A DNA stretch of 22,002 bases from Gemmiger_A avium (GCA_019114585.1 DXFE01000077.1:1-22002), one strand, 5' to 3'; counted from the stretch's first letter, positions 14,739-21,957 are shown. Made by a program: numbers and translations. The notes: generated from the letters alone by a model not told the origin.

Positions 14739-16600
14739 TGGCAATGCGTGTACCGGCCAGCTATAAGCGGCCAAAAGACCTGAAAAAGACGCTGCGCCGC
14801 CTGTGCCGCTATCTGGGGATGCACTGGCTGGCACTGGCTGCGGTGGCCGTGCTGGTCGTTATCAGCAGTCTGGCCAATCTGATGGGCACCTATCTGCTCA
14901 AACCGGTCATCAACAACTTTATTGCCCCGGGTGACCTGCCCGGGCTTACCCGGGCCATTCTGGGCATGGCGGTGATGTATGCCGTGGGTGCGCTGGCCAC
15001 CTTTGGCTACAACCAGCTGATGGTGCGCACCGCCCAGCAGGTGGTGGCCAAAATCCGGCAGGATCTGTTCACCCATATCCAGAGCCTGCCCCTGCAGTAT
15101 TTTGACGGCCATACCCATGGGGAACTGATGAGCCATTTCACCAACGACGTGGATACCGTGACCGAAGCCCTGAACAACAGTTTTACCCTGCTGATCCAGA
15201 GTTTCTGCATGGTCACCGGCACCATCACCCTGCTGATCGTGCTGAACGCCCGGCTTTCCCTGATCGTGATTGCGTTTCTGGCGGCCATGACCGCCTTTAT
15301 TCTCTACAGCAGCAAGCGCAGCAAACACTATTTCTCCCAGCAACAGAAGCATCTGGGAGAGCTGAACGGCTTTGTGGAGGAGATGGTGGCCGGTCAGAAG
15401 GTGGAAAAGGTGTTCAACCATGAGCCACAGGATTTTGAGCGGTTCTGCCAGCTGAACGAATCCCTGCGCAAAGCGGGCACCGCCGCCGCCAGCTATGCGG
15501 GCATGATGGTGCCCACGGTGGTAAGCCTTTCCTATGTGAACTACGCGGTGGCAGCCTGCGTGGGCGGCCTGTTCGTGCTGGCCGGCCACAGCGATCTGGG
15601 CAGCCTGAGCTCCTACCTGGTGTTTGTGCGCCAGAGCGCCATGCCGCTGAACCAGCTGACCCAGCAGGGCAACTTCCTGCTGAGCGCCCTGTCCGGCGCA
15701 GAGCGGATCTTCAACCTGATGGACGAAGCCCCGGAGGTGGACGAGGGGGACATCACCCTGGTACGGGTACGCCCCGAAGCGGACGGCAGCCTGACAGAGG
15801 TACCCGAACGCACCGGCCACTATGCCTGGAAATGCCCGGAGGCGAATGGCAGCCGCCTGGTGCCGCTGAAGGGCGACGTGCGGTTTGATCATGTGACCTT
15901 CAGCTATGTACCCGGCAAACCGGTGCTGCGGGATGTAAGCCTGTTTGCCCGGCCGGGCGAAACCATTGCCTTTGTGGGCAGCACCGGCGCGGGAAAAACC
16001 ACCATCATCAACCTGATCACCCGTTTTTACGAGATCGACAGCGGCACCATCACCTACGACGGGCTGGACCTGCGCCGCATCCGCAAGGACGATCTGCGCC
16101 GCAGTCTGTCGGTTGTTGTGCAGGACACCCATCTGTTCACCGGCACCATCGCGGACAACATCCGGTACGGGCGGCTTTCCGCCAGCGACGAGGAGGTACG
16201 GCAGGCCGCGGTGCTGGCCAACGCGGATTCCTTCATTCGCCGGCTGCCGGACGGGTACAACACCCAGCTGTCCGGCGACGGGGATAACCTGAGCCAGGGC
16301 CAGCGCCAGCTGCTGGCCATCGCCCGGGCGGCGGTGGCAAAGCCGCCGGTCTTTATCCTGGACGAGGCCACCAGCAGCATCGACACCCGCACCGAAAAGC
16401 TGATTGAGCAGGGGCTGGACAGCCTGATGGAAGGCCGCACCGTCTTTGTGATTGCCCATCGGCTGAGCACCGTGCGCAACGCCGACGCCATCCTGGTGGT
16501 GGAACAGGGCCAGGTGATCGAGCGGGGCGACCACGAAGCCCTGCTGGAGCAGAAGGGCCGTTACTATCAGCTGTATACCGGCCAGTCCCAGCTGGCCTGA
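14738..16600 (+). CDS. Heterodimeric ABC exporter half, canonical ATP-site subunit
   Basis: A 620-residue exporter half with a membrane domain (about 25-320) and a nucleotide-binding domain. Walker A is GSTGAGKTT (414-422), signature LSQGQ (518-522), Walker B VFILDE (538-543) with the catalytic E543, and H-loop H574. The linker between the domains (about 335-380) carries an extra segment. The catalytic Glu and His missing from the upstream subunit are present here, which supports one asymmetric heterodimer. The ATG overlaps the previous stop by one base, with AGGAAGGAG upstream. The MarR gene follows after 18 bases. Confidence 0.94.
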   Translation: MAMRVPASYKRPKDLKKTLRRLCRYLGMHWLALAAVAVLVVISSLANLMGTYLLKPVINNFIAPGDLPGLTRAILGMAVMYAVGALATFGYNQLMVRTAQQVVAKIRQDLFTHIQSLPLQYFDGHTHGELMSHFTNDVDTVTEALNNSFTLLIQSFCMVTGTITLLIVLNARLSLIVIAFLAAMTAFILYSSKRSKHYFSQQQKHLGELNGFVEEMVAGQKVEKVFNHEPQDFERFCQLNESLRKAGTAAASYAGMMVPTVVSLSYVNYAVAACVGGLFVLAGHSDLGSLSSYLVFVRQSAMPLNQLTQQGNFLLSALSGAERIFNLMDEAPEVDEGDITLVRVRPEADGSLTEVPERTGHYAWKCPEANGSRLVPLKGDVRFDHVTFSYVPGKPVLRDVSLFARPGETIAFVGSTGAGKTTIINLITRFYEIDSGTITYDGLDLRRIRKDDLRRSLSVVVQDTHLFTGTIADNIRYGRLSASDEEVRQAAVLANADSFIRRLPDGYNTQLSGDGDNLSQGQRQLLAIARAAVAKPPVFILDEATSSIDTRTEKLIEQGLDSLMEGRTVFVIAHRLSTVRNADAILVVEQGQVIERGDHEALLEQKGRYYQLYTGQSQLA

Positions 16601-16618
16601 TCGGAGGGAGGCAAACCA

Positions 16619-17065
16619 ATGGATCCCCGCGAACTGCGTCTGGCCGTTGCCCGGCTGGAGAACGAAAAACGGCGCCTGCTTCGGAAAGAATTTTTGCAGC
16701 TGGACATTCCGCTGGGCCAGGGACAGCCCCGGCTGCTGGAATGTCTGCTGCGTACCGGCCCCCGCACCCAGCGGGAACTGGGCGAGGAATGCGGCATCGA
16801 CGTTTCCACCCTTTCCCGCAGCGTGGACCGGCTGGTGGAGGCCGGATTTGTGACCCGTACCCAGGATCCGGCCTGCCGCCGCTGCCAGAAGGTTGCCCTG
16901 ACCGAATCCGGCCGCCTGGCCGCCGAACGGGTGGCCGCCCGCTTCAAAAAGCTGGACGCCCGGTTCCGTGCCGCTCTGAGCGAGGAGGAGGCCCGCCAGC
17001 TTCTGGAATATCTGAACCGGCTGTATCAATCCCTGCAGAACCCCGCCTGGGAGGACAGCGAATAA
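16619..17065 (+). CDS. MarR-family transcriptional regulator
   Basis: A 148-residue winged-helix repressor. The recognition region is TQRELGEECGIDVSTLSRSV (50-69) and the wing follows with LVEAGFVTR (72-80) and KVALTESG (91-98). The usual DxRR wing motif reads ACRRC, so C86 replaces the Asp, with a second cysteine C89 close by. The ATG at 16619 follows GGAGGGAGG. As last gene of the exporter operon it probably autoregulates it, perhaps through the palindrome at 12318-12329. The ligand is unknown; redox sensing by the wing cysteines is possible. Confidence 0.92.
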   Translation: MDPRELRLAVARLENEKRRLLRKEFLQLDIPLGQGQPRLLECLLRTGPRTQRELGEECGIDVSTLSRSVDRLVEAGFVTRTQDPACRRCQKVALTESGRLAAERVAARFKKLDARFRAALSEEEARQLLEYLNRLYQSLQNPAWEDSE

Positions 17066-17080
17066 TCTTTCAATACACAG

Positions 17081-17115
17081 CAAAACCGCCGGCAGCCAAA
17101 CTGCCGGCGGTTTTG
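17081..17115. terminator. Bidirectional terminator between marR and argH
   Basis: A perfect 15-bp stem (17081-17095 with 17101-17115, core CCGCCGGCAG) around a CCAAA loop, with TTTT on either strand. Flanking ACAC/GTGT bases can extend it. It sits between two convergent genes and can end both operons. Confidence 0.9.
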
Positions 17116-17167
17116 TTGTGTGCGCGCGCATCACTGCGCGTTGGAAAAGGAACGGGCTTTACTGATC

Positions 17168-18505
17168 TCAGAGCATCTCCTGCTTGATGCCCCGGTGGAG
17201 GATGGCGTCGCAGGTAAGTTCCGGGTAGACATCCTCCTCAAAGACCGGGCTGACCGCTTTCAGTTCTTCCAGCGACAGCTCTTCCAGCGCCTTGCCCTGC
17301 CGCTCGCAGTAGAGCACCAGCTGCCCCACCACGCTGTGGGCATCCCGGAAGGGCATGCCCTTGCGCACCAGATAGTCGGCGGCTTCGGTGGCGTTGATGA
17401 ATCCTTTTTTGATGGCCGCCCGCATGACCTCCGGATGGGGGGTCAGGGTGGCGATCATCCGCTCGGTGACCTGCAGGCAGGCGGTGACCACATTCAGGCT
17501 GTCGTAGAAGGCCAGTTTGTCCTCCTGCATATCCTTGTTGTAGGCCAGCGGCAGGCCCTTCATGGTGCAGAGCAGGGCGGTCAGATGGCCATAGACCCGT
17601 CCGGTCTGGCCGCGTACCAGTTCCGCCCCGTCGGCGTTCTTCTTCTGGGGCATGATGCTGGAGCCGGTGGTGTACTTGTCGTCCAGTGTAATGAAGCCAA
17701 ACTCGGCGCTGGACCAGAGCACCAGTTCCTCCGACAGGCGGGACAGGTGCATCATCAGAATGGAAAACGCGCTCAGCGATTCCAGCACATAGTCCCGGTC
17801 GGACACACCGTCCAGAAAGTTTTTGCAGGGCCCATGGGAAAAGCCCAGCTTTTCGGCGGTAAACGCCCGGTCGATCTGGTGGGTGGTACCCGCCAGCGCG
17901 CCGCAGCCCAGCGGGCTCTCGTCCATCAGGTCCAGGGCATTCAGTACACGCTGTTTATCCCGGGCCATCATCTCGGCGTAGGCCAGCATGTAGTACTTGA
18001 AGGTAACCACCTGGGCCCGCTGCAGATGGGTATAGCCGGGCATAGGCCAGGGATTCTTTTCCGCCACCTGCTTCAGGGTGGCGGTGAAGCTGTCGATCAG
18101 GCCGGCCACCCGGTGCAGCTGGGCCTTGACGTACAGCTTCATATCGGTGTTGACCTGATCGTTGCGGCTGCGGGCGGCGTGCAGCTTTTTGCCCACCTCT
18201 CCTACCCGGCGGATCAGGTTCAGCTCCACAAAGGTATGCACATCCTCATATTCCGGGCCGCAGGTAATGGCGCCGCTGCGCCAGTCGGCCAGGATACTTT
18301 CCAACCCCTCGGTAAGGGTCTTGCCCTCCCCCTCCGTGAGCAGCCCGCACCGTACCTGCATGGCCACATGGGCCAGACTCCCCTCAATGTCCGGCTCCAT
18401 GAGCCACAGCGTTTCGCAGGCGTTGCCGTTGAACCGCTGCATCAATGCATCCTCGTCCTCGTGGAAGCGGCCGCCCCACAGGCGGGTCTCGTATGCGTCT
18501 GCCAT
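17168..18505 (-). CDS. argH: Argininosuccinate lyase
   Basis: Cleaves argininosuccinate to arginine and fumarate, the last step of the pathway. The 445 residues are a little short for the family (about 455-470) but complete. It has HAARSRNDQV (109-118), catalytic H160 in GYTHLQ, and the flexible signature loop GSSIMPQKKN (281-290) with the catalytic serine; the next residue is Ala instead of the common Pro. I start at the ATG at 18505 because AGGAGGG lies just upstream on the minus strand; a longer open frame runs into argG and is not credible. It lies 25 bases after argG in the same transcript. Confidence 0.96.
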   Translation of the reverse strand: MADAYETRLWGGRFHEDEDALMQRFNGNACETLWLMEPDIEGSLAHVAMQVRCGLLTEGEGKTLTEGLESILADWRSGAITCGPEYEDVHTFVELNLIRRVGEVGKKLHAARSRNDQVNTDMKLYVKAQLHRVAGLIDSFTATLKQVAEKNPWPMPGYTHLQRAQVVTFKYYMLAYAEMMARDKQRVLNALDLMDESPLGCGALAGTTHQIDRAFTAEKLGFSHGPCKNFLDGVSDRDYVLESLSAFSILMMHLSRLSEELVLWSSAEFGFITLDDKYTTGSSIMPQKKNADGAELVRGQTGRVYGHLTALLCTMKGLPLAYNKDMQEDKLAFYDSLNVVTACLQVTERMIATLTPHPEVMRAAIKKGFINATEAADYLVRKGMPFRDAHSVVGQLVLYCERQGKALEELSLEELKAVSPVFEEDVYPELTCDAILHRGIKQEML

Positions 18506-18530
18506 GGGCAGTACCCTCCTTTTCTCGTGT

Positions 18531-19766
18531 TTACTTGCCCTTGCCGGCCAGCTTGGCGCTGACGGTGATGGGCAGGCCAAACAGGTTGATGAATCCGCCC
18601 GCATCGACCTGGTCGTAGATGGCGTCCTCGCCAAAGGTGGCCAGATCCTCGCTGTACAGGCTGTTGGGGCTGGTGACCGACACCGGCAGCACATTGCCCT
18701 TGTACAGCTTGACCTTCACATCGCCGGTGACCTTCTCCTGGGTGGATTTGACAAAGGCGTTCAGCGCGTCCATCAGCGGGGTGAACCACTGGCCATTGTA
18801 GACCAGATCCGCGTATTTCTGGGCCACCAGCGCCTTGTAGTGGCTGGTCTCCTTATCCAGGCAGAGCATCTCCAGCTGGGCATGGGCCGCATACCAGATG
18901 GTGCCGCCGGGGGTCTCGTAGACGCCGCGGCTCTTCATGCCCACCAACCGGTTCTCCACGATATCGATGATGCCCACGCCGTTGGCGCCGCCCAGCTCGT
19001 TCAGCTTGGTCAGCAGATCGGCGGCTTTCATCTCCACCCCGTCCAGCGCGGTGGGCATTCCCTTTTCAAAGTGGATGGTCACATAGGTGGGGGTGTCGGG
19101 CGCCTGCTCCGGGGCCACGCCCAGCTCCAGGAAACCGGGCTTGGTGTACTGGGGCTCGTTGGCAGGGTCTTCCAGATCCAGGCCCTCATGGGACAGGTGC
19201 CAGATGTTCTTGTCCTTGGAGTAGTTGGTCTCCCGGCTGATCTTCAGCGGGATGTTGTGGGCCTCGGCGTAGTCGATCTCCTCGTCCCGGCTGGTGATGT
19301 CCCACTCACGCCAGGGGGCGATGATGGGCATATCCGGGGCAAACGCCTTGATGCCCAGTTCAAACCGCACCTGGTCGTTGCCCTTGCCGGTGCAGCCGTG
19401 ACAGATGGCGTCCGCGCCTTCCTGCAGCGCGATCTCCACCAGCTTTTTGGCGATCAGCGGACGGGCAAAGCTGGTGCCCAGCAGGTAGGTACCCTCATAC
19501 TTGGCCCCGGCCATCACGGTGGGAGCAATGTAGTCCTCCACGAACTCGTCCACCAGATCCAGCACATACAGCTTGGAGGCGCCGGTGGCCAGCGCTTTGG
19601 CCTCCAGGCCTTCCAGTTCGTCGGCCTGACCCACATTGGCGGAAACGGCCACCACTTCACAGCCGTAGTTTTCTTTCAGCCAGGGGATAATGATGGAGGT
19701 GTCCAGCCCGCCGGAGTAGGCCAGCACTACCTTGTTGTACTGCTTGTTCTGCGCTTTATGGTTCAT
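18531..19766 (-). CDS. argG: Argininosuccinate synthase
   Basis: ATP-dependent ligation of citrulline and aspartate to argininosuccinate. The 411-residue protein has the N-type pyrophosphatase P-loop AYSGGLDTS at 16-24. Other recognisable blocks are GCTGKGNDQVRFE and the TYLLGTSFARP segment. The ATG at 19766 is preceded by GAGAGGGA on the minus strand. It heads the argGH operon from a strong promoter overlapped by two ARG-box-like sites, and so is probably repressed with the argC operon. It lies downstream of and convergent to the other arg genes. Confidence 0.97.
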   Translation of the reverse strand: MNHKAQNKQYNKVVLAYSGGLDTSIIIPWLKENYGCEVVAVSANVGQADELEGLEAKALATGASKLYVLDLVDEFVEDYIAPTVMAGAKYEGTYLLGTSFARPLIAKKLVEIALQEGADAICHGCTGKGNDQVRFELGIKAFAPDMPIIAPWREWDITSRDEEIDYAEAHNIPLKISRETNYSKDKNIWHLSHEGLDLEDPANEPQYTKPGFLELGVAPEQAPDTPTYVTIHFEKGMPTALDGVEMKAADLLTKLNELGGANGVGIIDIVENRLVGMKSRGVYETPGGTIWYAAHAQLEMLCLDKETSHYKALVAQKYADLVYNGQWFTPLMDALNAFVKSTQEKVTGDVKVKLYKGNVLPVSVTSPNSLYSEDLATFGEDAIYDQVDAGGFINLFGLPITVSAKLAGKGK

Positions 19767-19810
19767 AATGGTTCCCTCTCTCCATTTTGTTTTCGCTTGG
19801 GTTTGTCTGT

Positions 19811-19839
19811 ATTATAGTTGGATATTTATGCATTGTCAA
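19811..19839 (-). promoter_or_regulatory. argGH promoter
   Basis: On the minus strand, perfect TTGACA (19839-19834), a 17-bp spacer and perfect TATAAT (19816-19811). The predicted start is near 19804, leaving a leader of about 38 nt with GAGAGGGA before the argG ATG. Confidence 0.93.
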
Positions 19840-19853
19840 TGCATTTTTATGAA
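19819..19853. promoter_or_regulatory. Two ARG-box-like operators at the argG promoter
   Basis: TGGATATTTATGCA (19819-19832) and TGCATTTTTATGAA (19840-19853) match the core TGAATWWWWATTCA at 12 and 11 of 14 positions. Their starts are exactly 21 bp apart, the spacing of paired ARG boxes. One fills the promoter spacer and the other lies just upstream of the -35. The central ATGCATTG-A-CAATGCAT (19825-19841 region) is itself a perfect palindrome. Binding by ArgR is inferred. Confidence 0.65.
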
Positions 19854-19861
19854 TTTATCAT
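19833..19861 (+). promoter_or_regulatory. Possible divergent plus-strand promoter
   Basis: TTGTCA (19833-19838) and TATCAT (19856-19861), each 5 of 6 to consensus, with 17-bp spacing. It lies back to back with the argG promoter, sharing its -35 region and an ARG-box-like site. No plus-strand gene follows, only an orphan terminator. In AT-rich DNA this could be chance. Confidence 0.4.
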
Positions 19862-19867
19862 TTTGTC

Positions 19868-20007
19868 CAGCCCACAGGCAGTTTTCCCCGGCAATTGCTG
19901 GGCACATTGCGCAAAAGCAGCTGTTTTCACACATAGCACAAACGAATTTCCCGGCACAGCGCTGGAAAGCCAGGTTGTATTTTCATAAATACAGCCTGGC
20001 TTTTTTT
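19868..20007 (+). ncRNA. Candidate small RNA of about 140 nt
   Basis: Predicted from the possible promoter (19833-19861) and a strong plus-strand terminator (19966-20007) with no plus-strand gene before it. The stretch contains further self-complementary sequences, such as GGCAATTGC near 19892 and an AAAAGCAGCTGTTTT near-palindrome, and no ATG. No known RNA family is recognised. Existence is inference from signals alone. Confidence 0.3.
19966..20007 (+). terminator. Strong plus-strand terminator without an obvious gene
   Basis: A 17-bp stem (19966-19982 with 19987-20003, one G-U), a 4-nt TCAT loop, and a run of seven T from 20001. On the minus strand only three T follow, so it acts mainly on plus-strand transcripts. 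The nearest protein gene to its left, argG, is on the other strand. Confidence 0.8.
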
Positions 20008-20012
20008 GCATA

Positions 20013-20057
20013 AAAACAGAGGGCGCCGTTCCACATGAGAACGACGCCCTCTGTTTT
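20013..20057. terminator. Terminator of the YdbC-HD operon (bidirectional)
   Basis: AAAACAGAGGGCG (20013-20025) pairs perfectly with CGCCCTCTGTTTT (20045-20057), and five more pairs form after one mismatch. A T run follows on both strands. It lies 11 bases after the stop of the minus-strand HD gene. Confidence 0.88.
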
Positions 20058-20068
20058 TCTATTCAGTA

Positions 20069-20644
20069 TCAGTGACGGCCGGTGCCCTTTTCCATCAGGT
20101 AGGTAGCTTCCAGATCCGCCATATGCAGCTTTACCGCCAGCGGGTATTTATCATACGCCTCGCTGATGGCGCGGCAGCCGCCCCGGGCCGCATCGTCAAA
20201 TCCGCCCATATGCCAGCGGATTGCCACGGCCTCTGCCGGGCGCAGCCGGATGAAGCGCTCAATGAGATAGACGCTCTTTTCTCCGTGCCCGTAGGGGAAC
20301 ATATCCTCCACATTATAGGTGGGAACCTTTTCCCATTGGCCGGTAGTCTCGTTTTTCACGTTCCGGGTGCCCGCTTTGTAGTAGTTTGCCTTGCACAGAT
20401 CGTGCAGCAGCGCCACTACTGCAAAGCTCTCCTTGCTCTCTTCTTCGGTATAGAACCGATCCATAAGAGCGTGGTATACGTTCAGGCTGTGCATGACAAG
20501 GCCCGACTCGCAGGCTCCGTGAAAGCGGGTGGATGCCGGCGCCCGATAAAAATCGGTGGTGTCCAGCCATTCCAGCAGCTTGTCCGCACCCGGACGGGTA
20601 ATATTCTGGGTGAATATCTCAATGAACTCTTCCCGGTACCCCAT
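20069..20644 (-). CDS. HD-domain protein
   Basis: A 191-residue HD-superfamily protein. The metal-ligand pattern is H52 (VMHSLN), H81-D82 (LLHDLCK), H120 (YGHGEKS), H145 (IRWHMGG) and D177 (HMADLEAT), resembling HD hydrolases of several unassigned families also seen in phages and mobile elements. The substrate is unknown. Its ATG overlaps the stop of the upstream YdbC-like gene by one base (TAATG), so the two are translationally coupled. An operon terminator follows immediately. Confidence 0.85.
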   Translation of the reverse strand: MGYREEFIEIFTQNITRPGADKLLEWLDTTDFYRAPASTRFHGACESGLVMHSLNVYHALMDRFYTEEESKESFAVVALLHDLCKANYYKAGTRNVKNETTGQWEKVPTYNVEDMFPYGHGEKSVYLIERFIRLRPAEAVAIRWHMGGFDDAARGGCRAISEAYDKYPLAVKLHMADLEATYLMEKGTGRH

Positions 20645-20865
20645 TACAGTTCCATATCCTCCAGGATGCCTTTCAGGATGGCCAGCTCATCGTGGCTCAG
20701 GCTGATGCCCTTACCCATCTTGCTGCCGTCCGGAGACCAGTCGCGGATGTCATACTTGGGCTCCCGGTCGTTCCAGCTGACCATATTCAGCTGACGCTCC
20801 CAGCCGTTGGCGCTGGTGCTCAGCACCGCGATCCGCTCGGTAATTTCATACTTGAACTCTGCCAT
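20644..20865 (-). CDS. YdbC/PC4-like single-stranded DNA-binding protein
   Basis: A 73-residue protein with the PC4/YdbC pattern: FKYEITERIAVLS (4-16), GWERQLNMVSWNDREPKYDI (21-40), W43 and a C-terminal helix after MGKGISLS (50-57). YdbC relatives of the transcriptional coactivator PC4 bind single-stranded nucleic acid. I start at the ATG at 20865, with GGAAGGG eight bases upstream; the open frame nine codons longer has no good ribosome binding site. It is coupled to the HD gene downstream. Confidence 0.82.
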   Translation of the reverse strand: MAEFKYEITERIAVLSTSANGWERQLNMVSWNDREPKYDIRDWSPDGSKMGKGISLSHDELAILKGILEDMEL

Positions 20866-20906
20866 ATTGCAAACCCTTCCTGTCTTCTTCATTTTGTCTT
20901 TCTTTT

Positions 20907-20935
20907 ATCATAAAAGATTCAATTAAGGATTGCAA
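20907..20935 (-). promoter_or_regulatory. Probable promoter of the YdbC-HD pair
   Basis: On the minus strand, TTGCAA (20935-20930), a 17-bp spacer and TATGAT (20912-20907). The -10 is 5 of 6 and the -35 is 4 of 6. Confidence 0.6.
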
Positions 20936-21006
20936 CTGTTTTTCGCAACGAAATATGGCGGCTGTACAAAAAAGCCCGGAACACACACAAATGTTGCATA
21001 AGTTCC

Positions 21007-21036
21007 TTGACTTTGCCTGTATTAGTGTGATATATT
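21007..21036 (+). promoter_or_regulatory. Probable promoter of the DUF3796-XRE pair
   Basis: TTGACT (21007-21012, 5 of 6), an 18-bp spacer, and TATATT (21031-21036, 5 of 6), about 45 bases before the membrane protein start. Confidence 0.65.
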
Positions 21037-21045
21037 TATCTCACA
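21026..21045. promoter_or_regulatory. Inverted repeat TGTGA-N10-TCACA over the -10 region
   Basis: TGTGA (21026-21030) and TCACA (21041-21045) flank the -10 of the membrane protein promoter. The spacing is wider than the N6 of a CRP site. It may be the operator of the XRE regulator encoded at the end of this unit (inference). Confidence 0.4.
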
Positions 21046-21080
21046 AAGATACAAATACATCACATCGGAGGGGGTTCGTT

Positions 21081-21722
21081 ATGTCACGCAAGCAAATCAA
21101 GCGGATCATCGCGGCCGGCACGGTTCTAATCGTTCTGATGTGCGCTGCCGTCACCTATTCCCTGCTGTTCAATGAAGGACGCATGGTTTATCTTACCGAT
21201 CTGAGCACCTACCAGTTTTCCGTCCGCGATCTGCCGATGCTGATCGTGGGGGCGCTGCTGCTTGTGTATATTGTATGCCTGTCGGTTTTCTTTACCCGGC
21301 TGGCCCTGCAGTCCCCTCCGGCCGCCCGCACCTACACCCAGCGGCTCCCGCCCGCTCTGGGGCTGGCCGGCTTTGCGGGGTTTGCCGGATTTCTGGGGTT
21401 CTGGACCTACAGCCGGGACGGCGTGATCTTTCCGTTTATCTTTTTCGCCTGCTTTGGTTTCTTTGGGTTCTTCTATGAGGGTAAGCTCTCCCATACACTG
21501 GAAGATGAAATGTTCGCACAAAACCGTCAGCGCGCGGAACTTGCCGCCCTGCGCACAGGTTTTGTTCTTCTGGCCCTGATGGTCTGCCTGGCGGACACCG
21601 GCATGCTTTCCCACGACCTGGAATGGTGTGCCGTATTCATGACCGCTGGCTGTTCCCTGATCTGCGGTCTGGTCGCCTTTCTGAGCCAGTACCTGCTCTA
21701 CCGCTACGAAAAACAGGAGTGA
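21081..21722 (+). CDS. DUF3796-like integral membrane protein
   Basis: A 213-residue, strongly hydrophobic protein with about six membrane segments (roughly 9-30, 51-74, 92-108, 116-132, 157-172, 184-207). Glycine-phenylalanine-rich stretches GFAGFAGFLGF (97-107) and FGFFGFFYEG (125-134), followed by a charged helix, resemble DUF3796 proteins. Those are small membrane proteins of Firmicutes often encoded beside a short XRE regulator, as here. Function is unknown. I chose the ATG at 21081 because GGAGGGGG precedes it; the open frame runs 42 codons further upstream across the promoter. Confidence 0.8.
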   Translation: MSRKQIKRIIAAGTVLIVLMCAAVTYSLLFNEGRMVYLTDLSTYQFSVRDLPMLIVGALLLVYIVCLSVFFTRLALQSPPAARTYTQRLPPALGLAGFAGFAGFLGFWTYSRDGVIFPFIFFACFGFFGFFYEGKLSHTLEDEMFAQNRQRAELAALRTGFVLLALMVCLADTGMLSHDLEWCAVFMTAGCSLICGLVAFLSQYLLYRYEKQE

Positions 21723-21726
21723 CCCC

Positions 21727-21930
21727 ATGGGCGCAGAATTTGTTTGCAATCTTAAGGCCTACCGGGTGGCCAAGGGACTGACCCAGGAACAGCTGGCAGA
21801 AAAGGTGGGTGTACGCCGGGAGACCATCATGCGGCTGGAAAAGGCGCAATACAACCCCTCCCTGAAACTGGCCATTGATATTTCCCGGGCGGTACAGGCC
21901 CCTATTGAGGACATCTTTGTATTTGAATAA
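21727..21930 (+). CDS. Small XRE/Cro-CI family regulator
   Basis: A 67-residue protein that is almost entirely one helix-turn-helix domain: NLKAYRVAKGLTQEQLAEKV (8-27), VRRETIMRLEKA (29-40), and the typical C-terminal EDIFVFE. It resembles short YozG/YvaO-type Cro-CI regulators. AGGAG overlaps the stop of the membrane protein gene and the gap is four bases, so the pair is co-translated. It probably controls its own operon, perhaps at the inverted repeat 21026-21045. Confidence 0.92.
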   Translation: MGAEFVCNLKAYRVAKGLTQEQLAEKVGVRRETIMRLEKAQYNPSLKLAIDISRAVQAPIEDIFVFE

Positions 21931-21957
21931 GTATACTTCTTATTGGCATTGACCGCC

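Larger units (their letters stand above)
19767..20068. other. Intergenic region between argG and the HD/YdbC pair
   Basis: These 302 bases contain no convincing protein gene. They hold the argG leader and promoter, two ARG-box-like sites, a plus-strand promoter-like sequence, a structured stretch ending in a plus-strand terminator (possible small RNA), and the terminator of the HD gene. Between 19861 and 19980 there is no ATG on the plus strand. Confidence 0.7.

Noticed and set aside
18506..18694. N-terminal extension of argH by 63 codons
   Set aside because: It would overlap the 3' end of argG. The ATG at 18505 has AGGAGGG at the right distance and matches the usual ArgH N-terminus (RLWGGRF).
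17120..19817. Long plus-strand open frames (17120-18562 and 18162-19817) opposite argH and argG
   Set aside because: They are antisense to two well-conserved enzymes and show no family features; they reflect high GC at third codon positions.
21026..21045. TGTGA...TCACA read as a CRP site
   Set aside because: The spacer is 10 bases rather than 6 and the repeat covers the -10, so a local XRE operator is more likely than a CRP activator site.
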